In this document: piece after piece, positions 55,893-64,000 of the stretch
How positions within the stretch are numbered: the first letter of the stretch is position 1
Layout: each line of letters begins with the position of its first letter
Assembly (NCBI GenBank): GCA_020630435.1
Contig: JAHDBJ010000018.1
Span: forward strand, 20,495 to 84,494
From: Saprospiraceae bacterium
GTDB taxonomy: Bacteria; Bacteroidota; Bacteroidia; Chitinophagales; Saprospiraceae
DNA: 64,000 nucleotides
Direction of reading: 5' to 3'
Notes under the pieces: model-generated
What the model was told of the DNA's origin: nothing
The model's database searches: none
The model's input: the letters and a program-made list of their open reading frames with translations, nothing else
Position numbers and translations under genes: made by a program

Positions 55893-58800
55893 TTAACGTG
55901 TTAGGGTTAAATCTCCAGCGTATATTATTTCTGTATTATCATTGAATTTCACAGTAATTTGGTATACATAGACACCAGATTGGGCTGCTTTCCCTCGATA
56001 TTGCCCGTCCCAGCCAAAATTGCTATCGTTGCTTGGAAAGTTTTCTTGTTCAAAGACTAAAGCTCCCCAACGATCGAAAATTTGCATTTTCAGAATACCA
56101 TCAACACCTTTAGAAGCAAACGGATGAAAATAATCGTTTAGACCATCACCATTAGGCGTAAAAGTATTTGGGATATAGACATAACGATTTCTATCCACTT
56201 CTACCTGTACTTGAGTACGAACGATACAACCTGTTGGATCGGTAGCTGTCACCGTATAAGTTGTGGTAAATGAAGGAAATGCTAAGGGGTTTGGACAATC
56301 TGTACAACTAAGACTTTGCTGAGGTTGCCAGTCATAAATAAGAGAATCTTGTGGATAAATATTATTGTTTACAAAGAGTTGAAGGGTATCTCCTATTAAT
56401 ATCAAGGTATCAGGAGACGTTTCAATAAAAAAATCATCAGGAGATAAAATAACAATATTGTCTTGGGACTGCATACAATTATTGTCATCCTTGATATAAA
56501 CGGTGTATGTGCCTTCTTCAAGCCCTCTAAATGTACTTGAACCTTGATAATTTTCTCCATCAAGACTGTATTCAATTGGTGAATAATCACTAGAAGCATC
56601 GATTATAATTTGTCCTAAATTATTACATAAAATAGGGATAGCTTGTATTTGAAAATCTAGGATTGAACCTTCATCGAGTGTATAGTTTTCTACTTGTTCA
56701 CACCCTTCAGCATCCGTAATTGTTACGGTATATGTTCCACTAGAAATATTCTCAATAAGTGTGCTTGAATCTCCTGTGTTCCAATTATAAAAATACGGAG
56801 CAGTACCATTTGAAACGGCTAGTTCAATTCTGCCATTCTCATCTCCTATACAAGAGGGTAAACTTTCGTCTATTGTAACATTAAATTTTTCAACAACTAT
56901 ATTCGTACAATGTACTGAATCACAATTATTATCAATCGTATAATTGGTACAAATCATAGTATCTTGACTGTATAAAACCCCGTCTATATCTACGGTTTGC
57001 CCTGTACAAATAAAAACATCATTGTTTGTTCGAATCTCATCAAAAGTAATCAATATACTATCCCTTAGTTTGCCGCCACAATTATCGGTTACTTCTACCC
57101 AATATAAACCGCCTTCATCGTTGGAAAATGTTTGTCCATCACTACCATCTTGCCATTGATATTCGGCAAATGACGACCCCGCATCTAAGACAAAAGTCGT
57201 ATTTCCGCAAGTTGAAAAATCTTCTCCTAAGTCCAAAATAAAGGTTTCATTTTCTAGCCGATGCATTTGAATATTATTACCAAAATTACATTCACCAATT
57301 GATGTTACAGGAAAATCATCTTCTAAGTTATAAGGCGTAGCAATAGACGCATCATCATTGATAACAAAAAAGACATCGTTTTTTTCTGTATTTATATTAA
57401 AATTAACTTGCAGGCATTCATTGGGTAGAATGCTCAATTCTAAAGGATAGTATGTACCAATTACATTCGCTGCACTTGCTCCATTTGGAGTTTCATCATA
57501 AACACTTATTGGTGTTTCTTTGGACAAGGCAATATCTCCTTCGTTACAGATGGTCATAAAGATTTTTCTAGCACCTGCCTCACATCTTGAAGAATCGATT
57601 GAGATGCTAGCATCTGCTACAGGAAATTCAGGATTGCTGTACTGGGAGAGGTAATTGTTTAAAATGAAGCCATTTCCTACTTCTAGTTGTTCTTGCTGAA
57701 CACAGGGAATCGTCAAGTCATCATTTACATTTACATTATAATATAAATACTGATGCCATACCTGACGAGAATATACCCAAGGCTGATTGCCAGAGCCAAA
57801 AACCCTCAATTGGTTATCACAACTACATAATAATTCCGACTCTCCATCGGCATCGACATCTGCTACTACAGGGTATTCTGTTCCTGTGTTTGAGCCGCAA
57901 GGAATCGTTGTAATGTTTACCCCCGTACTGCCATCCATTATACGAAGATTGTTTTCATCTCTGTATAATACTTCATATTTTCCATCGCCCTCAAAATCAA
58001 AAACGGTCGCTCCCGTTTGTGCGGAACCATCCGAAGTCGAAATGCGCCATTTTTCAACTAAATTATTATTATCAAAATCAAAAACTCGATACTCCAGAGA
58101 GGTTGTCACTCCAATTTCTAGTTTTCCATCGTTATCAAAATCTGCAATATTGGGTAAGGAAGAAGAACCTCTAGTACTACCACCTCCTTGTGTTGTAAAA
58201 GAATATACATCGCTTATTGTTTCGCCTTCTTGCACGTCCCAAATAAATAAATTTAGATTATTTCCTCTTTTATGGGCAACTACAGCATCTAGATCACCAT
58301 CTAGATCCATATCGGCGATGCTTGTCAAACCATCCCCAACATTTCCTTCTATGACTGTTTTAATGGGGGCTATTCTTTGATTATCAATATCTACACTATA
58401 TACTTGATTTCCTACTATGAATTCTTTTCCTTCACAATCCGTACAAAAGTTATCGGCTAAGACATCTACCGCAGCAGCAGAAGCTCGAATACGCCCTTCC
58501 TGATACCCACCATTAGCCCCATTTCCAGCACCGACAATAAATTCTCCTGTTTGGGCATTAAAGATTTGGTTTCCAATAAAAATTTCAGGGATACAATCTT
58601 CGTTAAAATCGGTTAGGTTGATCGTTAAGCGTTCATCTTCCGAATCATAACCATAAGGCGTAGAAGAACGCCATTTTAATAGACCATTATGTTCGTAGCA
58701 AAAGATACGCATTCTATCGCTTGTGCTGTTATCACTTGAAGCATTCATTATAATTTCGCCAAAACCATCTAAGTCTATATCTGCAATGGCGATATACGAA

Positions 58801-59228
58801 TTGCGATAGTGCATTTTAGGCGTAGCAATTGTGCGTTCTAGATTTCCAGTTGCACCATCGATAATTTGTATATCTTGATGGTGGCTTTGAAAACTCCCCA
58901 CCCCTTTTTTTCCAATAACTTCAGGAATACCATCCTTGTCAATATCTCCCACTAAGGGTACATTATATGAATGCCAACTAGCACCACTTATCCACTCGAC
59001 TTCTAGTGCTAAGGTTTCGACTTGATTGGGCTGATACTGACAGTCTGCAGCACAAGGGCTGTAATAAGAACGATCGCATAATACATCCCCACAACAATCT
59101 TCATCATAACAATCAATCAACCCATCGTTATCATCATCAATACCGTTATTACAAATTTCTTGAGCAAAGGCGAAATTTGTTGAACATACAAATATTAAAA
59201 CCCATTTAATTTTTTGAAGGGAACTCAT
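55893..59228 (-). CDS. FG-GAP / CHU_C surface protein secreted by T9SS
   Basis: 1111 aa. The signal peptide ends FAFAQ. A Ca-binding-like Asp-rich motif (NGIDDDNDGLIDC) precedes FG-GAP/VCBS-type repeats (about 65-480; repeated DIDLDGFGEI, DMDLDGDLDA, DFDNDGKLEI, DVDADGESEL). A CARDB-like beta unit and Ig-like units follow. The C-terminus is CHU_C (NTFTPNGDGLNDYF, FDRWGALVFE, GWDGQYRG, ending YAGDLTLTR). FG-GAP repeats suggest an integrin-like propeller for ligand binding. A CAAAGATA box (TATCTTTG on the minus strand) at 59233-59240 would give an almost leaderless transcript and may be coincidence. Confidence 0.9.
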   Translation of the reverse strand: MSSLQKIKWVLIFVCSTNFAFAQEICNNGIDDDNDGLIDCYDEDCCGDVLCDRSYYSPCAADCQYQPNQVETLALEVEWISGASWHSYNVPLVGDIDKDGIPEVIGKKGVGSFQSHHQDIQIIDGATGNLERTIATPKMHYRNSYIAIADIDLDGFGEIIMNASSDNSTSDRMRIFCYEHNGLLKWRSSTPYGYDSEDERLTINLTDFNEDCIPEIFIGNQIFNAQTGEFIVGAGNGANGGYQEGRIRASAAAVDVLADNFCTDCEGKEFIVGNQVYSVDIDNQRIAPIKTVIEGNVGDGLTSIADMDLDGDLDAVVAHKRGNNLNLFIWDVQEGETISDVYSFTTQGGGSTRGSSSLPNIADFDNDGKLEIGVTTSLEYRVFDFDNNNLVEKWRISTSDGSAQTGATVFDFEGDGKYEVLYRDENNLRIMDGSTGVNITTIPCGSNTGTEYPVVADVDADGESELLCSCDNQLRVFGSGNQPWVYSRQVWHQYLYYNVNVNDDLTIPCVQQEQLEVGNGFILNNYLSQYSNPEFPVADASISIDSSRCEAGARKIFMTICNEGDIALSKETPISVYDETPNGASAANVIGTYYPLELSILPNECLQVNFNINTEKNDVFFVINDDASIATPYNLEDDFPVTSIGECNFGNNIQMHRLENETFILDLGEDFSTCGNTTFVLDAGSSFAEYQWQDGSDGQTFSNDEGGLYWVEVTDNCGGKLRDSILITFDEIRTNNDVFICTGQTVDIDGVLYSQDTMICTNYTIDNNCDSVHCTNIVVEKFNVTIDESLPSCIGDENGRIELAVSNGTAPYFYNWNTGDSSTLIENISSGTYTVTITDAEGCEQVENYTLDEGSILDFQIQAIPILCNNLGQIIIDASSDYSPIEYSLDGENYQGSSTFRGLEEGTYTVYIKDDNNCMQSQDNIVILSPDDFFIETSPDTLILIGDTLQLFVNNNIYPQDSLIYDWQPQQSLSCTDCPNPLAFPSFTTTYTVTATDPTGCIVRTQVQVEVDRNRYVYIPNTFTPNGDGLNDYFHPFASKGVDGILKMQIFDRWGALVFEQENFPSNDSNFGWDGQYRGKAAQSGVYVYQITVKFNDNTEIIYAGDLTLTR

Positions 59229-59260
59229 TGTTCAAAGATAATACATCCTAAACAAATGCA

Positions 59261-60691
59261 TTAGCCTTTTGCTAACAATTTACTTAGGATACCATCAATG
59301 CCTCCAGAAGGTCTATCCGCACTAACATTAATAATTTTCCCTTCTTTATCAATCAATATAAAACGAGGAATACCTGTAATATTATATTTTTTACAAATAT
59401 CAGCCCCCCAGCCACCTGGCATAAATATTTGTGTGCCTTTAGGTGATTTTTCCGCCATCCATTTTTCCCACTTTACTTGAGATCTATCAATAGAAACACT
59501 CATAAACTCAACCGCTTGACCATGATATTTTTCTTCTAATTTTTCTAAATAAGGAATTTGTTTGCGACAAGGACCACACCATGTTGCCCAAACATCTATG
59601 TATACAATTTTACCTTTAAAATCACTCAACTTAACGGTTTTTCCTTCAGGATTTACCCCTTCAAAATCTGGAGCAGATTGTCCTGTTCCTAGATGCTGCC
59701 ATTTATCTGTAATCAAATTAACAATTCGATTATAATCAGGATGCCTTACGGTTTGTTTAAAGTCGCTGATCGCATCTTCCATACCGTTAATCCCATTTCC
59801 AAAAGCATATTCATAGATCACTCTCGTTCGCATATAGTTTTGGATGGTTTCGTTTTTAAAAAAGGTTGGAATATTTTCATACATCATCTGTGTGAAAAGT
59901 AACCTAGTCATACTTTCAATTCCTGTTTGACCGATTAAACTTTTATCCGTAAATACAATGAGATAGTGATTGAGAAAATCTCTATAGGTTTTAGAAAAAA
60001 GCATTTTTTCATTGCCTAAATCAAATTGCTTGAACACGCTTTGATCAAAATTCTCCCAAACCACTTTTGCATCTTTTTTAGCACCATGTGCATAATTTGG
60101 AGCATAACGAGTGACCAATGTTGCCCACTTATAAAAAACATCCGTTTCTTCTAACTCAATAAATCTCTTAAACTTTTTATCCTTTCCATGTGTGGCTTTA
60201 AACTTTTCTAACGGTGTTTTTATTAGGGTACGATAATCTTTTGACGATTTTAGAAACTCCTCTGAAGGCATAGAGAAATAGGTATTATCATAAACCTCTC
60301 TATTATTCTCTACTTGATATTTTTCCAAAAGGTAATTATTGATAATGCTCCCCTTCCCATCAAAAGAAAAACTTCTGGGCAGATTCCTAGCATCAAAATT
60401 AATGGTTAAGTCATCTTTAGGCGATAAGTAGACTATTGTCGTTTTGCGTTTATTGTACCATAATATATAGTAGCTTTCGATAGGCACATCTAATTTTGCT
60501 TCGTAAGTACCATCTTCGTTTACTGCTACTTTTTGAAGGTTTTTAGAGGTAAAAGGCAGACCGTAAGATTGAAACGTAATTTCTTTAGCCGTAGCATTTT
60601 CAACTTTTCCTTTTACGACTGCACTACCAATCGACCACAATTGAACATTCAAAAATACCGTTCCAATTAAAAGTAGTATTGTTTTTCTCAT
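59261..60691 (-). CDS. TlpA-like thioredoxin with DUF4369-type N-terminus
   Basis: 476 aa. Signal peptide ending near LWS. The N-terminal beta-rich domain (about 24-115) is DUF4369-like; a helical part follows to about 310. The C-terminal thioredoxin domain (about 340-476) has W371-C372-G-P-C375-R and the cis-Pro block GIPRFILID. Such proteins reduce disulfides in the periplasm, for example for cytochrome c maturation. The last 32 bases before the CHU_C gene are all that separates the two, but promoters look separate. Confidence 0.88.
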   Translation of the reverse strand: MRKTILLLIGTVFLNVQLWSIGSAVVKGKVENATAKEITFQSYGLPFTSKNLQKVAVNEDGTYEAKLDVPIESYYILWYNKRKTTIVYLSPKDDLTINFDARNLPRSFSFDGKGSIINNYLLEKYQVENNREVYDNTYFSMPSEEFLKSSKDYRTLIKTPLEKFKATHGKDKKFKRFIELEETDVFYKWATLVTRYAPNYAHGAKKDAKVVWENFDQSVFKQFDLGNEKMLFSKTYRDFLNHYLIVFTDKSLIGQTGIESMTRLLFTQMMYENIPTFFKNETIQNYMRTRVIYEYAFGNGINGMEDAISDFKQTVRHPDYNRIVNLITDKWQHLGTGQSAPDFEGVNPEGKTVKLSDFKGKIVYIDVWATWCGPCRKQIPYLEKLEEKYHGQAVEFMSVSIDRSQVKWEKWMAEKSPKGTQIFMPGGWGADICKKYNITGIPRFILIDKEGKIINVSADRPSGGIDGILSKLLAKG

Positions 60692-60736
60692 TATTTATCT
60701 TAATTAAACTTTAGTGATTATTCAAAACATTATATT

Positions 60737-60744
60737 CAAAATTA
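60737..60744 (-). promoter_or_regulatory. Bacteroidota -7 box for the TlpA-like gene (TAATTTTG)
   Basis: CAAAATTA on the plus strand is TAATTTTG on the minus strand, 45 bases before the start. Confidence 0.35.
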
Positions 60745-60945
60745 CGTTTTTTTAGACGTAAGGTCTACGAATTAAGGGCTTAACTTCCTTCCTTTTAACC
60801 TCTGTTTAACGATTTTTATAAAAATCAAGACAAGCATTTTGAAAATCAATAGTTTTTATTCTACTTTGTAAATCGGTGAAAAATATACTCGTAGAAAGCC
60901 AATCGATTTGTATTAATCATTCAAATTTGTTAAACCCATTTAAAA

Positions 60946-61887
60946 ATGCTGCAAAAAATAATTGAATTTTTTCAAAATCTCTTCGGAGGGCTATTTCGTA
61001 CAAAGAAAGTAGAACCTCGTCCGACTATCCCTACACCGCCACCACCATCTCCTAGAGCTGATGAAGAAATAGATGACGACTATGTAGACGATAACATTCC
61101 TCAGGATGGTGCTGATATAGGCGAAAATGATATTGAAACGACCGAAGTTGAAGTGCCTAAAACTGAAGAGCCTGCACCTTCGGAACCAGAAGAGGATGAA
61201 TCCGAAGAACCTGATTTTTTACCGCCTCCAATATTGCCTGAAGAATTTCCAGAAACGGAGTCCGTAGATGAAACACCTACTCATGAACCTCGTTTTTTAT
61301 GGTGTTTGGACAATGGTCATGGTCGATTTACTAGGGGGAAACGATCACCTGTTTTTATGGATGGTCGCCAATTTTTAGAATACGAATTCAATAGAGATAT
61401 TGTAAAAAAAATCATCGAAAAATTAGAGCAAAAGGGTGTTCAATATTTTAATGTCGTTCCAGAAGTTGATATAGATAATTTCTTATCGGGAAGAGTCGAT
61501 AGAGCAAATGATAAGAAATCTGATTTACCCAAGCTATATGTTTCCATTCATGCAAATGCGGCTAGTGCCGAATCTATTAATCATTGGTCGACATCAGGAG
61601 CAAAAGGCATTGAGACTTGGTTTTTTAAAGGCAGTCGTAGAGGGGAAAAACTAGCAGGAATTTTTCAAAAACATTTAATTAAAAAGACTGGATTTAAAAA
61701 TAGGAATCTAAAAGCTACAACGAAACTCTTTGTATTAAGAAAAACAAAGATGACGTCTGTATTAACCGAAAATGGATTTTTTAATAATAAAGAAGAAGCA
61801 AAAATGCTGATGTTAGACAATGTTCGGCAAAAGATAGCAGATGCTCATGTTAATGCCATTCTAGAAGTTGAAAAAAATGGATTGTAA
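60946..61887 (+). CDS. N-acetylmuramoyl-L-alanine amidase (Amidase_3)
   Basis: 313 aa. Zinc ligands H125 (LDNGHGRFTRG), E145 (EYEFN) and H202 (SIHANA), with catalytic E275 (LTENGFF). It cleaves the amide between muramic acid and peptide. The first 20 residues are an amphipathic helix rather than a signal peptide, followed by an 80-residue Pro- and acid-rich linker (about 24-115). Export is therefore not obvious, and it may be a cytoplasmic or lysis-type enzyme. No phage genes are near. Confidence 0.88.
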   Translation: MLQKIIEFFQNLFGGLFRTKKVEPRPTIPTPPPPSPRADEEIDDDYVDDNIPQDGADIGENDIETTEVEVPKTEEPAPSEPEEDESEEPDFLPPPILPEEFPETESVDETPTHEPRFLWCLDNGHGRFTRGKRSPVFMDGRQFLEYEFNRDIVKKIIEKLEQKGVQYFNVVPEVDIDNFLSGRVDRANDKKSDLPKLYVSIHANAASAESINHWSTSGAKGIETWFFKGSRRGEKLAGIFQKHLIKKTGFKNRNLKATTKLFVLRKTKMTSVLTENGFFNNKEEAKMLMLDNVRQKIADAHVNAILEVEKNGL

Positions 61888-62068
61888 GCATTAGACTTCA
61901 TTCTAAATAATTTTGTATGGCAGAAAAATTGTCTTTAATTCCTATTCTTCGCCCCATTCTCGCCTTAATAGCTAGGACTATTAGGCTGTGAGTGTGTCTC
62001 GAATAGAAAATAAATACTGCTTTTCTACTCCTAAAACTATTTTAGAATGAAGTCTATTGACTTTATTG

Positions 62069-62076
62069 TACCTTTG
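62069..62076 (+). promoter_or_regulatory. Bacteroidota -7 box (TACCTTTG)
   Basis: Exact TAnnTTTG match, 28 bases before the start of the exported propeller-like gene. It would also serve the CtlX-type gene. Confidence 0.45.
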
Positions 62077-62104
62077 TTTTTTATTCTACTAAACGTTATA
62101 TAAA

Positions 62105-62986
62105 ATGAATTTAAGAATATTATTTATTTTCTTATCTCTTATAATAAATCAGCAACTTTTTGCTCAAGAAAAACTACCTGTCACCAATGCTTATCTATTT
62201 GATATGGAACAGCGTACAGACAATGATTTTTTCTTTCGGAATCCTAGATTTCTTACGCTTGATAATAATAGAGGGTATAATAATCAACCAAGTTTTATTT
62301 TAGGAGAATTGTTTATTACTTCGAGAGTACCTAATGGTTTACAAACCGATATTTTTGCATTGGATTATGACAATTGGATTAAAACAAGGGTTACTCAAAC
62401 TTCAGAAAGTGAATACTCTCCACAGATTATGCCTGATGGCATTAACTTTTCGGTAATTCGAGTAGAAGAAGATGGTAGTCAAAGACTTTGGGCATTGCCT
62501 TTAGATCAAAAAGGAACAGGGGATGTGCTTTTCCCAGAAGTAAAAAATGTAGGCTATCATTGTTGGATTAATAATAAAACAGTTGCTATGTTTTTGGTGA
62601 GCAAACCACATAAGTTAGTACTAGGAGATATTAGTACTGGTACAACAAAATTTGTTACTTCAAACATTGGTCGTGGTTTAGCAAAATTACCTAGTGGAGA
62701 TTTGGCTTTCATCTATAAACGTTTTGATGGAAAATGGAGTGTTCGTTCTATGAATAAACAAAATTACCGTGTAAATGAATTAGTTCCAACCTTAGCCAAT
62801 AGTGAAGATTTTGTTTGTTTGAAAGATGGAACGCTGATTATGGGCAAAGGTAGTAAGCTATATAAATTCAACATCAATAGAGATCCCTATTGGAGGGAAA
62901 TTGTTGATTTTTCGAAATATGGTATTTTTAATATTACACGACTTGCTGTTACAGACGGTAAAATAGCAATAGTTACAAAAAGTTAA
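62105..62986 (+). CDS. Exported beta-propeller-like protein (TolB/PD40 style)
   Basis: 293 aa. Signal peptide 1-20 (ending LFAQ). Repeated four-strand blades (SEYSPQIMPDGINFSVIRVEEDG-type units) suggest a five- to six-bladed propeller like TolB. No enzyme motif. It is one base upstream of the CtlX-type gene, so the two are coupled. The role is unknown; a binding function is possible. Confidence 0.7.
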   Translation: MNLRILFIFLSLIINQQLFAQEKLPVTNAYLFDMEQRTDNDFFFRNPRFLTLDNNRGYNNQPSFILGELFITSRVPNGLQTDIFALDYDNWIKTRVTQTSESEYSPQIMPDGINFSVIRVEEDGSQRLWALPLDQKGTGDVLFPEVKNVGYHCWINNKTVAMFLVSKPHKLVLGDISTGTTKFVTSNIGRGLAKLPSGDLAFIYKRFDGKWSVRSMNKQNYRVNELVPTLANSEDFVCLKDGTLIMGKGSKLYKFNINRDPYWREIVDFSKYGIFNITRLAVTDGKIAIVTKS

Positions 62987-62987
62987 G

Positions 62988-63911
62988 ATGGAGCAAACAA
63001 CCAGCACGATTATGATGGTTCGTCCTGCAAATTTTGGTTTTAATGAAGAGACGGCTAAAAACAATGCATTCCAAGTCAATGATACTTCTTTAAGTATCGA
63101 TGAAATCCGTACAAAAGCCATTGAAGAGTTTGATAAGTTTGTTGATAAACTCCGTTCTGATGGTGTTGAGGTTTATGTAATGCACGATAGTCCAAACCCT
63201 ATCAAGCCTGATGCTGTTTTTCCTAACAATTGGGTTTCTTTTCATCAAGATGGTACACTCATTACCTATCCTATGTATGCTAAAGCCAGAAGACTTGAAC
63301 GTGATGAACAATTCATCTCTATTCTAGGTAATTCTTTTTCAATTAAAGAGCGGATACATTTTGAAGGTTATGAACATAAAGATACCTTTTTGGAAGGTAC
63401 TGGAAGTATGATTCTTGATAGACAAAATAAAATTGTTTATGCTTGTTTAAGTCCCCGAACTGATACTGCTCTTCTAGATGCTTTTTGTCAATCTACTGGT
63501 TATTCAAAAATTGTTTTTGATGCACTAGATGAAAACAATTTACCGATTTATCATACAAATGTAATGATGGCATTAGGAGAAAATTTTGTAATCATCTGCA
63601 TGGATTCGATTAAAAATAAAGAAGATAAAGCTCGTCTATTAAAATCGTTTAAGGATACTCAAAAAGAAATTATCGATATTACTTATGCACAAATGAATGC
63701 CTTTGCTGGTAATATGCTTCAGGTACAAAATAAAAATAAGGTTAAATTTTTAGTTATGTCTGAACAAGCCTTCTTATCGCTCTCTCCTAGTCAAATTGAT
63801 GCGATTACGGCTAAAACTAAAATACTCTATAGTCCGATATACACTATTGAAAAATATGGAGGTGGAAGTGCAAGGTGTATGATGGCGGAAATATTCTTAT
63901 CTAAAAAATAA
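62988..63911 (+). CDS. ctlX: CtlX-type citrulline/arginine amidinohydrolase
   Basis: 307 aa of the amidinotransferase/arginine deiminase superfamily. The nucleophile C297 (GGGSARCMMAEIF), H189 (IYHTNVMMAL) and acidic D/E residues (LEGTGSM, FPNNWVSFH near 78-86) match CtlX (citrulline utilisation hydrolase) and related arginine deiminases. It would hydrolyse citrulline or a related guanidino or ureido compound. The gene begins one base after its upstream neighbour. Whether it connects to the arginine use in the polyamine cluster 18 kb away is only a possibility. Confidence 0.85.
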   Translation: MEQTTSTIMMVRPANFGFNEETAKNNAFQVNDTSLSIDEIRTKAIEEFDKFVDKLRSDGVEVYVMHDSPNPIKPDAVFPNNWVSFHQDGTLITYPMYAKARRLERDEQFISILGNSFSIKERIHFEGYEHKDTFLEGTGSMILDRQNKIVYACLSPRTDTALLDAFCQSTGYSKIVFDALDENNLPIYHTNVMMALGENFVIICMDSIKNKEDKARLLKSFKDTQKEIIDITYAQMNAFAGNMLQVQNKNKVKFLVMSEQAFLSLSPSQIDAITAKTKILYSPIYTIEKYGGGSARCMMAEIFLSKK

Positions 63912-64000
63912 CATATATATATTTAAAAAATTAATCAAAGAATGTGACTTGTGACGGTCTTATCAGTCTTAAAAGCATAAAAGAGAAAATAAAGAATTTT

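Noticed and set aside
61962..61986. Short inverted repeat GCCTTAATAG / CTATTAGGC after the amidase gene
   Set aside because: Stem has a bulge and no T-run follows; not convincing as terminator or element.
62986..62988. Possible frameshift joining the propeller-like gene to the CtlX gene
   Set aside because: Both proteins are complete, one with its own signal peptide and one with a typical cytoplasmic start, so they are separate genes.
1..64000. tRNA, rRNA and riboswitch genes
   Set aside because: No GGTTCGA-type T-arm with matching acceptor stem, no rRNA sequence and no recognisable riboswitch was seen by eye; a covariance-model search would be decisive.

Overview
The window is AT-rich (about one third G+C by eye) and is typical of a gliding or filamentous member of the Bacteroidota. 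PorP/SprF-type proteins, giant PKD-repeat proteins with type B (CHU_C) C-termini, a type A T9SS sorting domain, DUF2480, a Bacteroidota-type arginine decarboxylase and -7 boxes of the TAnnTTTG form all point there. The gene set fits the Saprospiria best, but that placement is inference. No rRNA, tRNA, CRISPR array, prophage or complete insertion sequence was seen. The DNA is chromosomal and mostly housekeeping, with surface-protein islands.

Layout. 1-6.3 kb: a secreted GH13 glycosidase, a small c-type cytochrome, a flavin reductase, an SGNH esterase with a DJ-1/PfpI protein, and a lipoprotein joining a c-type cytochrome domain to a copper type II (PHM-like) monooxygenase. 6.3-9.7 kb: a small membrane protein, trpS, a MltD-like lytic transglycosylase and a DUF2480 protein. 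9.9-25.2 kb: a T9SS/gliding surface island with two PorP/SprF proteins, a TPR/PD40/OmpA protein, two CHU_C proteins (888 and about 1881 aa) and a type A sorted protein. 25.3-29.1 kb: two paralogous zinc-ribbon membrane proteins flanking a small lipoprotein and a coiled-coil exported protein, then a single-domain response regulator. 29.6-38.6 kb: a YeeE/YedE sulfur-transport pair with a four-helix membrane protein, a CorC-type protein, pncA, a CoxE-like VWA protein, a ZIP transporter, RelA/SpoT, a PspC-like protein and a small SET protein.

38.7-49.4 kb: an amidohydrolase, then polyamine genes: nspC, carboxynorspermidine synthase, an acidic hypothetical protein and arginine decarboxylase on the minus strand, and an agmatinase on the plus strand. 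Together they can take arginine through agmatine and putrescine to spermidine without S-adenosylmethionine. A YdeP-type molybdoenzyme, a GNAT protein and an HMG-CoA lyase-like protein follow as a compact minus-strand set. 49.5-55.9 kb: a plus-strand housekeeping run (fabD, YqgE, hemH, CvfB, a fused peptide ABC ATPase). 55.9-64 kb: an FG-GAP/CHU_C surface protein, a TlpA-like thioredoxin, an Amidase_3 enzyme, an exported beta-propeller-like protein and a CtlX-type amidinohydrolase.

The strongest unexplained structure is a family of long imperfect palindromes between genes, with GAAGTTGTT-type ends. There are full-length copies, internally deleted copies and one tandem pair; they lie between genes of the surface island, the polyamine cluster and elsewhere. 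They resemble non-autonomous mobile elements (MITE/REP type) or transcribed hairpins.
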